Positions 44,986-53,785 of a stretch of DNA of 64,000 nt are shown in pieces. The position numbers and the translations under genes are program-made. The DNA lies in the NCBI RefSeq assembly GCF_965229915.1, contig NZ_CBDDJZ010000001.1, forward strand, positions 4,836,001 through 4,900,000, given 5' to 3'. Every line of letters starts with the position of its first letter. Position 1 is the first letter of the stretch. The notes beneath the pieces are model-generated. The model searched no databases. It had not been told where the DNA came from and worked only from the letters and a program-made list of their open reading frames with translations. The DNA comes from Marinoscillum sp965229915. Its GTDB lineage: Bacteria > Bacteroidota > Bacteroidia > Cytophagales > Cyclobacteriaceae.

Positions 44986-45732
44986 TTACTTTTTGTACGC
45001 ACCAATGAGTAAGAATCGCCAGATGAATTTGATGTGAACCAGACATACCTTCCAATAACTGAAGTGCCTAAGAAGAATGATAAAGCGTTCTTTCCAACAG
45101 GTTTTTAGCTGAACATCAGAAATTCCACCTTGTAAATACTTGGAAATGGGTTGATCCGATTTGACGATACTCTGGCATTGATCTACAATTTTCAGCATCC
45201 AATCTATATCTGAGCTGCACTGATATCGAAGATCATATTTAGGACATAATTCCAGCCTGGGGATAAACGATTGATGACTGACTACCTGACCGTTTAGAAA
45301 ATCATTCTTTGTCAAATGAGTCGGTAGCTTTCTGCTAGTGAGTTGTGTGCGAGTCCCAATTACTCTTTTTTCTGGGTTCATTATGAGTGTTTCTCCATAT
45401 ATGAGGTCCGGCTTTTGTTCGTGATCAAAAAGAGACGCTAAAGTAGACGGGCTGGCTAATTCATCTCCTGCATTTAAGAACAGGATGTATTGACCAGAAG
45501 CAAGTTCAAGTCCCTTGTTCATTGCGTCATATACACCTTGGTCTGGTTCTGAGATATAAGAAGTGATACCAGCTTCAAACTTTGAAATAATGTCCAGCGT
45601 GCTATCTGTACTTTTACCATCGATAATAAGGTATTCATAGTCTTTATAGTCCTGATCGATTACACTTTCTACGGTGGGTTGTAAAACGCCTTCACCGTTG
45701 TAAACTACCGTAATGATGGAGATTTTTGGCAT
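44986..45732 (-). CDS. Glycosyltransferase family 2
   Basis: A 248-residue GT-A glycosyltransferase. It opens KISIITVVYNGEGVLQPTVE, has IIDGKSTDSTLDI, then SEPDQGVYDAMNKGLELASG and the metal motif ILFLNAGDELASP (NAGD in place of DxD). This pattern is the WcaA/PglI-type branch that adds single sugars to exopolysaccharides. The C-terminal part (HFSYWKVCLVHIKFIWRFLL) is hydrophobic and may touch the membrane. It is the last gene of the leftward half. Confidence 0.9.
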   Translation of the reverse strand: MPKISIITVVYNGEGVLQPTVESVIDQDYKDYEYLIIDGKSTDSTLDIISKFEAGITSYISEPDQGVYDAMNKGLELASGQYILFLNAGDELASPSTLASLFDHEQKPDLIYGETLIMNPEKRVIGTRTQLTSRKLPTHLTKNDFLNGQVVSHQSFIPRLELCPKYDLRYQCSSDIDWMLKIVDQCQSIVKSDQPISKYLQGGISDVQLKTCWKERFIILLRHFSYWKVCLVHIKFIWRFLLIGAYKK

Positions 45733-45736
45733 GTAA

Positions 45737-47011
45737 TCAATTGTTACCTTTCTGTCGTTCTCTTATCTCATACAAGGATGGCAACTTTTTCAGTAAATGA
45801 AACCTGAATTTAATAATTCTTAGGATTTCGAAAACGAACTTAAAATTATAAAGCCAATTTGATTTCATTGGTTGTACTTTGAATGATTTATCGAAGGTGA
45901 GATCCTGAAAAAGTTTAGTCCATGCATTAACTGTTTTCTCTTGTGAGAATTTTTCTTCTACAAACCGGGTTCCAGAATTCCCCATACTCAACACTAGTTC
46001 AGGATTGTCAAGCAAGTGAAGAATCTTGGCAATCAGTTCCTTATTAGAACCTACAAGAAAACCAGTTTTCTTATTTTTTACGGTATCAAGGTTGCCATAA
46101 CGCGCACCTGCCACTACCGGAGTTCTACAAGCCTGAAACTCTATGGCACTTCCCGGGCATATTTCGCTTTTACCATGGGGATTGATAACGCCAACGGAAG
46201 CTTTTTGCATAATTGGAATTTTTTCATGTCCAAGAAGACCTGCAAAGTGAACGGAAGAATGAATCACCCCATTCTTGTCCAATAATGGATCTGAAAATAG
46301 TTTTTCGTAGGATTTTTCAGCTAAACCGAATGGCCCTAATTCACTCTTACGATCATATAGAGCACCCGAGCCAATGACCGTGAGTTTGGCATTTGGATTC
46401 TTTTTAAGAATCTGAGGCCAAGCCTGAGCTAAAAGATGAAAGCACTTAGCTGGGTGTAAGCTTCCAAGGTAAACGACGGAATTAACATCCTTTTTTATTT
46501 GAGATAAAGGCAAATATGGAGAAGAATCAAAGCCGTTGTAAATGATGTTAGATTTGTTAATCACAGGATGATCTCGAATGAGATCTAGAGCCTCATGACC
46601 TACGAATATCACTGATTTTACTATTTCGGAGTTTGCCAGTTTTCGGAGTGTTGTTGGACTTGGGATATTATGAACCCACGCAATACATTTCTGATTGAGC
46701 TGGACCAACAGGTCGATAAATGAATCTTTCATATCTGGTCTCCAAATCACATAATCAAAACCCCCATGCCTTATTGCTGATTCTATTTGCTCCACATTAT
46801 CACAAAATTTTTGATGTATCCCGTTTGGTAGTTTTAGCGGTGTGAAGGTCAGTAAGGTCCACTCAATTTTCATCTCTGAATGCCTCATGAAATAATATGG
46901 AAGCGAAATGAAATTAAACTGGGTTCCACCAATTCCAGGATTACCTTTCCATGGTTCACTTAGATCTTCCGGAATATTCGGGAATGGAAAAATCAATGCT
47001 ACTTTTAGCAT
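45737..47011 (-). CDS. Glycosyltransferase family 4
   Basis: A 424-residue GT-B glycosyltransferase. The opening VALIFPFPNIPEDLSEPWKG leads to the acceptor domain, and the donor domain begins near residue 185 with SVVYLGSLHPAKCFHLLAQA and contains KASVGVINPHGKSEICPGSA followed by EFQACRTPVVAGARYG, where the ExxxxxxxE glutamates are replaced in part by the CPGSAIEFQ form. The end (about 385-424) is basic. It sits 4 bases downstream of the SAM methyltransferase gene on the same strand. Confidence 0.88.
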   Translation of the reverse strand: MLKVALIFPFPNIPEDLSEPWKGNPGIGGTQFNFISLPYYFMRHSEMKIEWTLLTFTPLKLPNGIHQKFCDNVEQIESAIRHGGFDYVIWRPDMKDSFIDLLVQLNQKCIAWVHNIPSPTTLRKLANSEIVKSVIFVGHEALDLIRDHPVINKSNIIYNGFDSSPYLPLSQIKKDVNSVVYLGSLHPAKCFHLLAQAWPQILKKNPNAKLTVIGSGALYDRKSELGPFGLAEKSYEKLFSDPLLDKNGVIHSSVHFAGLLGHEKIPIMQKASVGVINPHGKSEICPGSAIEFQACRTPVVAGARYGNLDTVKNKKTGFLVGSNKELIAKILHLLDNPELVLSMGNSGTRFVEEKFSQEKTVNAWTKLFQDLTFDKSFKVQPMKSNWLYNFKFVFEILRIIKFRFHLLKKLPSLYEIRERQKGNN

Positions 47012-47014
47012 TCG

Positions 47015-47761
47015 TTAATGCTTTTTCCTGAGAATCACCTTTCTAAATATCATTCCCGGCAGTCTCTTAATTGCATGAAGGGTTCCGAAAATACCTGGTT
47101 TTCGCTTGACGGCCCAATCATGTACTATTGGGTGCACAATATCAATCATCGACGCAGGAAGTACATATTCCTTAGGTATATCCATACTTATCTCGTTTTT
47201 AACAAAAAGAAATGAATTCTGTCTGTAGGCTGGGCCTACCTTCTCATTAGCCCAAAATCTGGATCGGATACAATCAATGTAAGAGAACCCTCTTTGTTTA
47301 AACTTATCTACCCAGAAACTGGCGGGTTGTTCATTGATATGATTTTCTCCGCCTTGACCTGGCAAAGCAGCACTAAACAGGACGATATCCGCTGCTTCTG
47401 TGATATCTCCTATAAAACTATCTGCTCGCTTGTACGAAAGGTGTTCTCCAACTTCTAACGAAATGGCAAGGTCAAATTTTCGACCTAATTTTATTTCATC
47501 TTCAAGGTTGGTGTTAATCAGTTCTATTCTTGGGTCAAAAAGATCTTCTTTTTTAACCCAGTAACCTTCTATGCCAACAGCTTCCTTAACACCAATATCT
47601 AAGGCTGCTTTAAGCCATGTTCCTCTGCCACAGCCAAAATCGATTACAGATTCTGGTTTGATTAGATTAAACACAAATGGAAGCACTTCCCTGGCAGAGC
47701 CTAGACTACCGGTGGTTTGGTCATTGAAAAAAGTTTTATCATAATGCCTTTCTAAACTCAT
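47015..47761 (-). CDS. Class I SAM-dependent methyltransferase
   Basis: A 248-residue methyltransferase. The SAM site SVIDFGCGRGTWLKAALDIG is at about residues 37-56, motif II has VGIEGYWVKKED, and DLAISLEVGEHLSYKRAD corresponds to motif IV. This set resembles the Methyltransf_23 proteins of sugar clusters. The exact acceptor is unknown; position suggests a sugar of the surface glycan. It is 16 bases downstream of the sulfotransferase gene. Confidence 0.85.
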   Translation of the reverse strand: MSLERHYDKTFFNDQTTGSLGSAREVLPFVFNLIKPESVIDFGCGRGTWLKAALDIGVKEAVGIEGYWVKKEDLFDPRIELINTNLEDEIKLGRKFDLAISLEVGEHLSYKRADSFIGDITEAADIVLFSAALPGQGGENHINEQPASFWVDKFKQRGFSYIDCIRSRFWANEKVGPAYRQNSFLFVKNEISMDIPKEYVLPASMIDIVHPIVHDWAVKRKPGIFGTLHAIKRLPGMIFRKVILRKKH

Positions 47762-47777
47762 GATTACGAATGTTATA

Positions 47778-48758
47778 TCAATTGGATGTCTTTTCTCTAA
47801 AATGAGGTGGGTAATTCAGCATTTGGAGATCTATATCCACTAACTTTTCTAGTTGCTTATTAGAATCGTGAAAATAATCATTTAAAAAGGATACCGTTTC
47901 ATCATTGAGTATGTATTCGGCTTTTTTTCCTTTCTTAAGAACTTTTTTACTTAGGTCAACTACTGGATCAGGTAAATAATTTGATATTGGAAACTCACCG
48001 AAAATCTTTTTTTTCAAATTTCTAATCAAATTATAATGTGATGATACCCCACGATTTTCAATGGGAGCATTATTGAGCAGTTCAAATGATTTTTCTTTAT
48101 CAAGCTCAAGAGGTTCGGTAATTGACGAAATCCCCTGTATGGACGGTTTTGTAATATCCTTGAAAGTAAGAACTATTACATTTTCTTCTCCGAAGAGTCT
48201 ATTACATAAATCGATTGTACGATCATATTTAAGAGATTCTAAATAACTGTATTGTAAAGTATTTGATTTTTTCACCCATTCATCTATCCCTATAGGTTTT
48301 CCATGAATCAAGTTTGCCGGATCAAAGGGGTGTTCACGGTATTGAGATTTGATCAATTTTACCTGATTTCGGATAACGATTATTACTCCGTTAAATCCAA
48401 GACTATGAATCCGATTTATTTTTTCTTCAATATCAGGAAAACAGAAAAAAGTACTAGTAACAAATTCGCTACTGAAGACACTTACATTTTCATTTTCCAA
48501 GGTTTTGGATGCAAGTTTCTTCCAGATGTGATTAATTGGGTTTTCAATCTGGAATGCATCAGAGACAAGATGATCAATGAACAGTTTTAATTCTGGATAA
48601 TTTTCGTAATGTGAGCCCGCTGGTTTTTCCGTCACAATTCCAGTGTTTTCATTGGGAATTGAACCTAGATAATTGATCTCTGGATGATTATTAAAGAAGT
48701 ATTTCTGAAGCATGGAACTTCCGGCCTTAGGATAGCCTATATGGAAATAAATTTTCAT
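47778..48758 (-). CDS. Sulfotransferase
   Basis: A 326-residue protein of the PAPS-dependent sulfotransferase superfamily. The 5'-phosphosulfate loop is FHIGYPKAGSSMLQKYF (residues 5-21, compare YPKSGTT of the family), and the 3'-phosphate site is IIVIRNQVKLIKSQYRE (about 127-143). It would transfer sulfate from PAPS to a hydroxyl of a sugar residue. It begins inside the last bases of the methyltransferase gene (ATGA overlap), so it belongs to the flippase transcript. This makes the surface glycan a candidate sulfated polysaccharide. Confidence 0.85.
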   Translation of the reverse strand: MKIYFHIGYPKAGSSMLQKYFFNNHPEINYLGSIPNENTGIVTEKPAGSHYENYPELKLFIDHLVSDAFQIENPINHIWKKLASKTLENENVSVFSSEFVTSTFFCFPDIEEKINRIHSLGFNGVIIVIRNQVKLIKSQYREHPFDPANLIHGKPIGIDEWVKKSNTLQYSYLESLKYDRTIDLCNRLFGEENVIVLTFKDITKPSIQGISSITEPLELDKEKSFELLNNAPIENRGVSSHYNLIRNLKKKIFGEFPISNYLPDPVVDLSKKVLKKGKKAEYILNDETVSFLNDYFHDSNKQLEKLVDIDLQMLNYPPHFREKTSN

Positions 48759-49498
48759 GGCTTTCGCAAAACAAAACTAGCAGCAGATCCGAGTTTTAGC
48801 GGATTAGTTAAATACTCCAACAAAAAGAAAATCTGATTTTTCAATCCTTTTCCTAGTTGAACAGGAGAGGTCTTTCTCATGACTATTTCGAAACCCAATT
48901 TCTCAAAAAAGATTGATAATTCTGGCACGGTATATTCTCGCACATGACCCATATGACCAATCTGATGGATTTTATTCCATTCATGATAGAGGTCATTGGA
49001 GCTTGAATAGCTGATTCCTTTGAAAATAAATTTATAAATACCCATGACCGATCTGAAATTTGGAGTCGTCAGATAGAGCAATCCGTTCGGTTTTAATGAT
49101 TTCTTCAAATTAGATAATGATTTTACAAGGTCTCCTCTTAAATGCTCAAACACTTCAGTCAATATGATGAAATCGTACTTTGACTCAACTTCTTTGTTCC
49201 AATCATCCAGGTTTATTTGTTGAATATTCAAACCTAATTCTATAAAATCATCAAATCGTTCAGGAGCAATATCATAGCTATCAATTGGGTATCCTAAATC
49301 ATGTAAAGCCATACTGGTTGCAAATGGTGCAGCACCATAATCGCCAATCATGGAAGATCTATCAGGAATTAAACGTGTAATTAGTTCGAGATCTTTAAGG
49401 AACCTTGTTTTATGATGGACAATATACGTAGCGAACCAATCATCATTGTTTACTTCAATTAATTTGGAAATTGACTGATCTAGGGTTTGCTTCAGCAT
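48755..49498 (-). CDS. Class I SAM-dependent methyltransferase
   Basis: A 247-residue methyltransferase. The SAM site is MIGDYGAAPFATSMALHDLG (about 51-70), motif II is SYDIAPERFDD, and the post-motifs are FIILTEVFEHLRGDLVKSLS and GLLYLTTPNF. The Gly-rich loop GDYGAAP is a variant of the usual GxGxG. The end is hydrophobic and may be membrane-associated. It follows the flippase gene by 1 base. Confidence 0.85.
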   Translation of the reverse strand: MLKQTLDQSISKLIEVNNDDWFATYIVHHKTRFLKDLELITRLIPDRSSMIGDYGAAPFATSMALHDLGYPIDSYDIAPERFDDFIELGLNIQQINLDDWNKEVESKYDFIILTEVFEHLRGDLVKSLSNLKKSLKPNGLLYLTTPNFRSVMGIYKFIFKGISYSSSNDLYHEWNKIHQIGHMGHVREYTVPELSIFFEKLGFEIVMRKTSPVQLGKGLKNQIFFLLEYLTNPLKLGSAASFVLRKP

Positions 49499-49499
49499 T

Positions 49500-50981
49500 T
49501 TACAGAAATCGATGAATTAGTTTTTTAAGAGTGAGATTGAACTCAGAGGAAACACTGAAAGTGTACACCATACCCAGAAAGACAACGGTGGTTAATACCG
49601 CACGAATTGGAATTGCATAAAATTCAGTAAAAGGAATTGGTAACATTGTAAATATCCAGATTGTCATTCCCCCTATTGCGAAAAGCTTTAAATGATTGAT
49701 AATGAAAAGTTTTATTTTCATTTGACTTCTAATTAGGATGAATCGGAATATCTGATCTGCTAAAGAGGTTATTAGAAAAGCAAGTGCAGCTCCGTTAAGA
49801 CCGAAGATCGGAATCAGTAGCCAGTTGAGAAGGATAATCAGTACAGCACTTGTTAGCATGAAATAAAGCATGAAATTTTTAAGTTTCGAATACATAAGTA
49901 ATTCACCACTTGGCCCAAAGAACATAGCTGATAACTTGGAAATGGCCACTGCTATTACTACCCATAGACCATCTGCTAATTGAGCTCCTTTGGGAACAAT
50001 GGAGAAGAAGTCGTTGATATTAGTGATTATACCAATGGTGAGTAATAAACCAATGATACTAAGGTTTAGACTGGCCCTTTGATAAATATTTTCAATTTCT
50101 TTTCCATTATTTTTTTTGAACGAATTTGATATTAATGGACCGACTATCAAGTTCATTGCGCGCTTAGGCATTTCAATGATAATACCAATAAACATGCACG
50201 TAGTGAAAATGCCATTTGCCTCTAGTCCTAAATAAGAGGAGGTCATTACATAGCTGATATTTGTGATTATTGAAACTCCAATTGACAACATTAGTGTATA
50301 CCCTGAGTAATTAGCAACCTGCTTCAGAAGTGATCCTTTTAATCGATTAAACTTGAAATTAAAACGTAATTTTTTCTTGATAAATAAAAATAGCAGGAAA
50401 ATGCCAGTGTTAACGAGGTATAATAGAGCTAATACAGAAATGAAATCAGTAAAATTGATAAGATTGAAACCATAACTTACTACAAGTACCATATTACCAC
50501 CTCTAAGTAAAACCTCTTTCAGGAATGAAGGGAAAATGACGTCCAATTCCGACCTTGCGATGCTGAATAAATATTCAAAAGTTGATTGAAAAACCAATAT
50601 CAGGACTGTGATGGTGAGATAATCAACATAGGCAGGTGATTTTTCAATGAACAGAGAAGCTATTTCAGAATAGAAAATAGTCGAAATCAAGAGAATGATA
50701 AAGTTAGAGCAAACCAGAATCAGTATTTGAAGTGTTATGATTGCATCTTTAACTGAGGGGTCATTCTTTACTGCTGGGTAGTATTTGATGATTGATCCAG
50801 ACATTCCTAAAACTGATAATGGGATCAACATAGTGGCATTGCTTTGAATTAACCTTACCAACCCAATTTGATCAAAATCCATGAATTTAGGCATGAGAAT
50901 GAGAGTATTGAAGTAACCTACAATCACGCCAGTGTACATAATAAATGAAACCCAAAAACTCTGTCTAATGACTACTCCCAT
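49500..50981 (-). CDS. Polysaccharide flippase, Wzx/MATE-like
   Basis: A 493-residue inner-membrane protein with 12-14 helices, of the MOP superfamily (polysaccharide biosynthesis protein). The opening is FWVSFIMYTGVIVGYFNTLI, and the middle has a paired loop GVSIITNISYVMTSSYLGLE. It moves lipid-linked sugar units across the membrane. It is the first gene of the leftward half and strikingly AT-rich: one counted line (50041-50100) has 17 G+C of 60. No Wzy polymerase, initiating transferase or Wza exporter gene is recognised in the window. Confidence 0.9.
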   Translation of the reverse strand: MGVVIRQSFWVSFIMYTGVIVGYFNTLILMPKFMDFDQIGLVRLIQSNATMLIPLSVLGMSGSIIKYYPAVKNDPSVKDAIITLQILILVCSNFIILLISTIFYSEIASLFIEKSPAYVDYLTITVLILVFQSTFEYLFSIARSELDVIFPSFLKEVLLRGGNMVLVVSYGFNLINFTDFISVLALLYLVNTGIFLLFLFIKKKLRFNFKFNRLKGSLLKQVANYSGYTLMLSIGVSIITNISYVMTSSYLGLEANGIFTTCMFIGIIIEMPKRAMNLIVGPLISNSFKKNNGKEIENIYQRASLNLSIIGLLLTIGIITNINDFFSIVPKGAQLADGLWVVIAVAISKLSAMFFGPSGELLMYSKLKNFMLYFMLTSAVLIILLNWLLIPIFGLNGAALAFLITSLADQIFRFILIRSQMKIKLFIINHLKLFAIGGMTIWIFTMLPIPFTEFYAIPIRAVLTTVVFLGMVYTFSVSSEFNLTLKKLIHRFL

Positions 50982-51137
50982 AATTGGCTGTGAAGTTCAT
51001 GATTTTATTCATAAATGCGGAGAAATTAAGCTGAAAAGCGATTGGGAGTGACTTTCTATAATCATTTTCAGCTGTGCTCACGGAGCTTTACTTATTTTTG
51101 GAAACTTATTAGCGGTTCAGATAATCATTTAGGCATT

Positions 51138-52124
51138 TTGAGTAGCAAACGAATCTTCATCACTGGAGGTACCGGTACAATTGGTGTGACATTAGTTAAA
51201 TACCTCTCTGAGAAGTATCCAAAAACCAAGATAACAGTATATTCTAGAGATGAACACAAACAATTCATCTTAGCCAGAAAATACCCAGCGATCAATTGCG
51301 TGCTTGGAGATGTACGTGATAAGGACCGGTTAGAAGAAGCGATTGCAGGTCATGATGTTGTCATTCATTTAGCCGCTCTCAAGCAAGTGCCAAGAGGAGA
51401 GTCTGATGGATCAGAATTTACAAAGACCAATATTCTGGGTACAGAGAATCTTTTAAGAGTCTCTTCCAAAGTAGGGATTGAAAAAGTGGTTTTCATGTCT
51501 TCAGATAAGGCAGTATTGCCCTCCAGTCACTATGGAGCTACAAAGCTATCAGGTGAGAGGTTGACTGCTGAATTTGCACAGCGCAACCCTCAAACTCAAT
51601 ATTCTATTATTAGACTTGGCAACGTCTGGAAATCGAGAGGCTCGGTATCAGACTTGATTAGTAATCATTCGAAGGAACTATTTTCAGTTACCAATCCTGA
51701 TAATACACGGTTTTCAATTGCCCCCGCAGAGGGCGTTGAAATAATTCTATTGGCTTTAATGTATGGAAGAAAGGCGGAAATCTTTATCCCAAAAATGAAA
51801 TCATTCAAATTGCATGATTTATTGATTGCGGCTGATATTCAGGAGACAACAGTTGTCGGATTAAGAGAAGGGGAGAGAATGCACGAAATATTAATTACTG
51901 ATAAAGAACTGGAAAAGACCTTCCAGCACCGTGATGACTTTTTTATTATTGTTAATCAAGAAGATCCAAACCTTCGATCCAAATACATCTCCGATTTCCA
52001 TTTGAAACCAGTAAGCAATGGAAATATCTTCCATTCAGAATTTGCACCAAAACTTGAGGTAACAGAACTTCAAACCCTGCTGAATAAATCTGACGTGTCA
52101 GCTGATGGAATTCATAAAGAGTAA
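51138..52124 (+). CDS. SDR-type nucleotide-sugar dehydratase/epimerase (CapD/PseB-like)
   Basis: NAD(P)-dependent enzyme of the extended SDR group that acts on UDP-N-acetylglucosamine-type substrates (4,6-dehydratase family). It has FITGGTGTIG (Rossmann), the VYSRDEHKQ segment typical of CapD/PseB, HLAALKQVP, MSSDKAV and the catalytic YGATK, then NTRFSIAPAEGVE. The frame has no ATG before the first internal Met. I use the TTG at 51138, giving an N-terminus that aligns with the family (Gly-Gly at residues 10-11, 328 residues); a TTG at 51042 would add 32 residues unlike any family start. It should supply the keto-sugar for the aminotransferase at the other border. Confidence 0.85.
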   Translation: MSSKRIFITGGTGTIGVTLVKYLSEKYPKTKITVYSRDEHKQFILARKYPAINCVLGDVRDKDRLEEAIAGHDVVIHLAALKQVPRGESDGSEFTKTNILGTENLLRVSSKVGIEKVVFMSSDKAVLPSSHYGATKLSGERLTAEFAQRNPQTQYSIIRLGNVWKSRGSVSDLISNHSKELFSVTNPDNTRFSIAPAEGVEIILLALMYGRKAEIFIPKMKSFKLHDLLIAADIQETTVVGLREGERMHEILITDKELEKTFQHRDDFFIIVNQEDPNLRSKYISDFHLKPVSNGNIFHSEFAPKLEVTELQTLLNKSDVSADGIHKE

Positions 52125-52268
52125 GACATTAGATATAGAGCAGTCTGATACGCTCATCTGCAGAAAAAGGTGGTTGTCACCCTCAAATTCCAGATTTTAT
52201 GTGAAAGCGCGATTGTTGAAGAATCTCAGAAGTTCTTGATGAAAGTCCTATTCTTATCATGGATTTAG
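52105..52268 (+). pseudogene. Possible gene remnants after the SDR gene
   Basis: Two very short frames follow the SDR gene in operon-like layout. An ATG at 52105 (overlapping the SDR end by 20 bases) opens a 44-codon frame with a basic end (SNSRFYVKARLLKNLRSS). Its stop codon overlaps a second ATG as TGATG (52237-52241), and that frame reads MKVLFLSWI before a TAG. The second is a typical glycosyltransferase start, cut off after 9 codons. The simplest reading is decayed or deleted sugar genes at the border of the locus. This is an inference from short sequences. Confidence 0.35.
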
Positions 52269-52375
52269 ATAGTTAGATTTTATTCATCGATTATTTATAT
52301 TGCGCCTAATTTTTTAATGATTTCATATTTCAAAAAATAGGCGAGTGCCTAAACACTAAACTTAATTCACGCATA

Positions 52376-53779
52376 ATGAAAAGACTATTCTACGGCCTTC
52401 TAGCTCTTACTGTATTGATGAGTTCCTGTAATGAGGGTGAAGTTGAATCACCGAAAGGCTCACTATCTTTTTCAGCTAAAATATCTAACAATGCTAACGG
52501 ACGAGTTCAGGAAGAGGAAGTGTCCAGTGCGATTGTTACAATCGAATCAGAGGGAGAAGTTGTATTGGATAACTATGAGCTCTCCATGAATGGATTTGAA
52601 TCCGAAGCTGTATTGTTCGAAATTGGTAGTTATCAAATCACCAAGTTCATTTTATTGAACGCTTCCAATGAAGTAGTATATGCAACACCAAAGTCTGGTT
52701 CTCTTTTGGCAAATCTTGTTAGTACACCACTTCCACAAAGCTTCGAAGTAAGTGCTGACGAGGTTAGTAATGTAGAATTAGAAGTAATTAATACAAATTC
52801 TGTGGATCCAGAGGATTTGGGTTATGGGACACTAGGCTACAACATAGTACCCACAGTTCAAATACTGGTAAGTACTCTGGTAAATGACGGAACATCTACA
52901 ACATTCGCCCAGACTGATTTAGAAGTCAAAGTGGGTGAAGATACGATATATTCGATCGTTCTTGGAGATTCTATAAACGTGTTGAAACTGCGGAGTGATT
53001 ATAGCGAAGTTGATTTTTCTTTTACACTTGGAGATAGTTTGACTCAGTACAAATCATTAACATCTTCTGAGATTATCGAATATATTACAACCCCACTGAC
53101 GATTACATTCAATATAAATGCTAGTTCGGATGAGGGTCTAATAGCATACTATCCGTTTAGCGGCAATGCCAATGATGAAAGTGGGAACGGCATAAACGGG
53201 ACCCTTGGTGACGGGCAAACCTCCTCATTATTCCCAAGTCTAACAGCGGATAGGAATGGCAACCCAAATGAGTCATACTTTTTTGATGGGGTAGATGATT
53301 ATATAAACCTAGGTGTCAATGGTATCTTCGATATCAAGGATTATGATGCCTTTACTTTTGCCTTCTGGGTTAAAAGTGATTTAGGAACTGACGGTTCTAT
53401 TTGGTCTAAATACATCTCTGCCTCAGATAACAGAATGTGGGTGATTAATAATCGACCTAATAGCTATCGGATAACACTTTGCAATAATGGTAGTTCTTCG
53501 CTTCAAGACTCAGTAAGTGTTGTTAAAACCGGTCAATGGCAACATATCGCTATAACATATGAGGCTGGAATGTTGAAAATGTATTCAAACGGCACTTTGG
53601 AGGATTCGAAACAATTGGCTGTAAATATTCTAGAGAATGCGCCTACAGCGGCAACAGTAATCGGAGGGGTCCATTTTAGTAATAACCTTTTTGATTCCAA
53701 CTTCACTGGAGCACTTGATGAAATGTATTTCTATAAGAGAGCTTTGTCTGCTCAGGAAATCAATGCGTTAAGCCAATAG
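52376..53779 (+). CDS. Lipoprotein with LamG (concanavalin-like) domain
   Basis: A 467-residue outer-surface lipoprotein: signal 1-17 with lipobox LMSSC (Cys18), an N-terminal domain (about 30-150) of immunoglobulin-like strands with a SAKISNNANGR start, a second domain (about 155-240), and a LamG jelly roll at about 255-465. LamG marks are YYPFSGNANDESGNG, FDGVDDYINLG, FTFAFWVKSD, GQWQHIAITYEAG and GALDEMYFYKRALS. Such lipoproteins commonly bind carbohydrates or mediate adhesion. It stands just right of the polysaccharide locus. A 250-base gap lies upstream. Confidence 0.87.
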   Translation: MKRLFYGLLALTVLMSSCNEGEVESPKGSLSFSAKISNNANGRVQEEEVSSAIVTIESEGEVVLDNYELSMNGFESEAVLFEIGSYQITKFILLNASNEVVYATPKSGSLLANLVSTPLPQSFEVSADEVSNVELEVINTNSVDPEDLGYGTLGYNIVPTVQILVSTLVNDGTSTTFAQTDLEVKVGEDTIYSIVLGDSINVLKLRSDYSEVDFSFTLGDSLTQYKSLTSSEIIEYITTPLTITFNINASSDEGLIAYYPFSGNANDESGNGINGTLGDGQTSSLFPSLTADRNGNPNESYFFDGVDDYINLGVNGIFDIKDYDAFTFAFWVKSDLGTDGSIWSKYISASDNRMWVINNRPNSYRITLCNNGSSSLQDSVSVVKTGQWQHIAITYEAGMLKMYSNGTLEDSKQLAVNILENAPTAATVIGGVHFSNNLFDSNFTGALDEMYFYKRALSAQEINALSQ

Positions 53780-53785
53780 CGCTTT

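Noticed and set aside
52338..52351. TAGGC-GAGT-GCCTA hairpin upstream of the LamG lipoprotein.
   Set aside because: Only 5-base arms and no accompanying promoter motif; too weak to call an operator.
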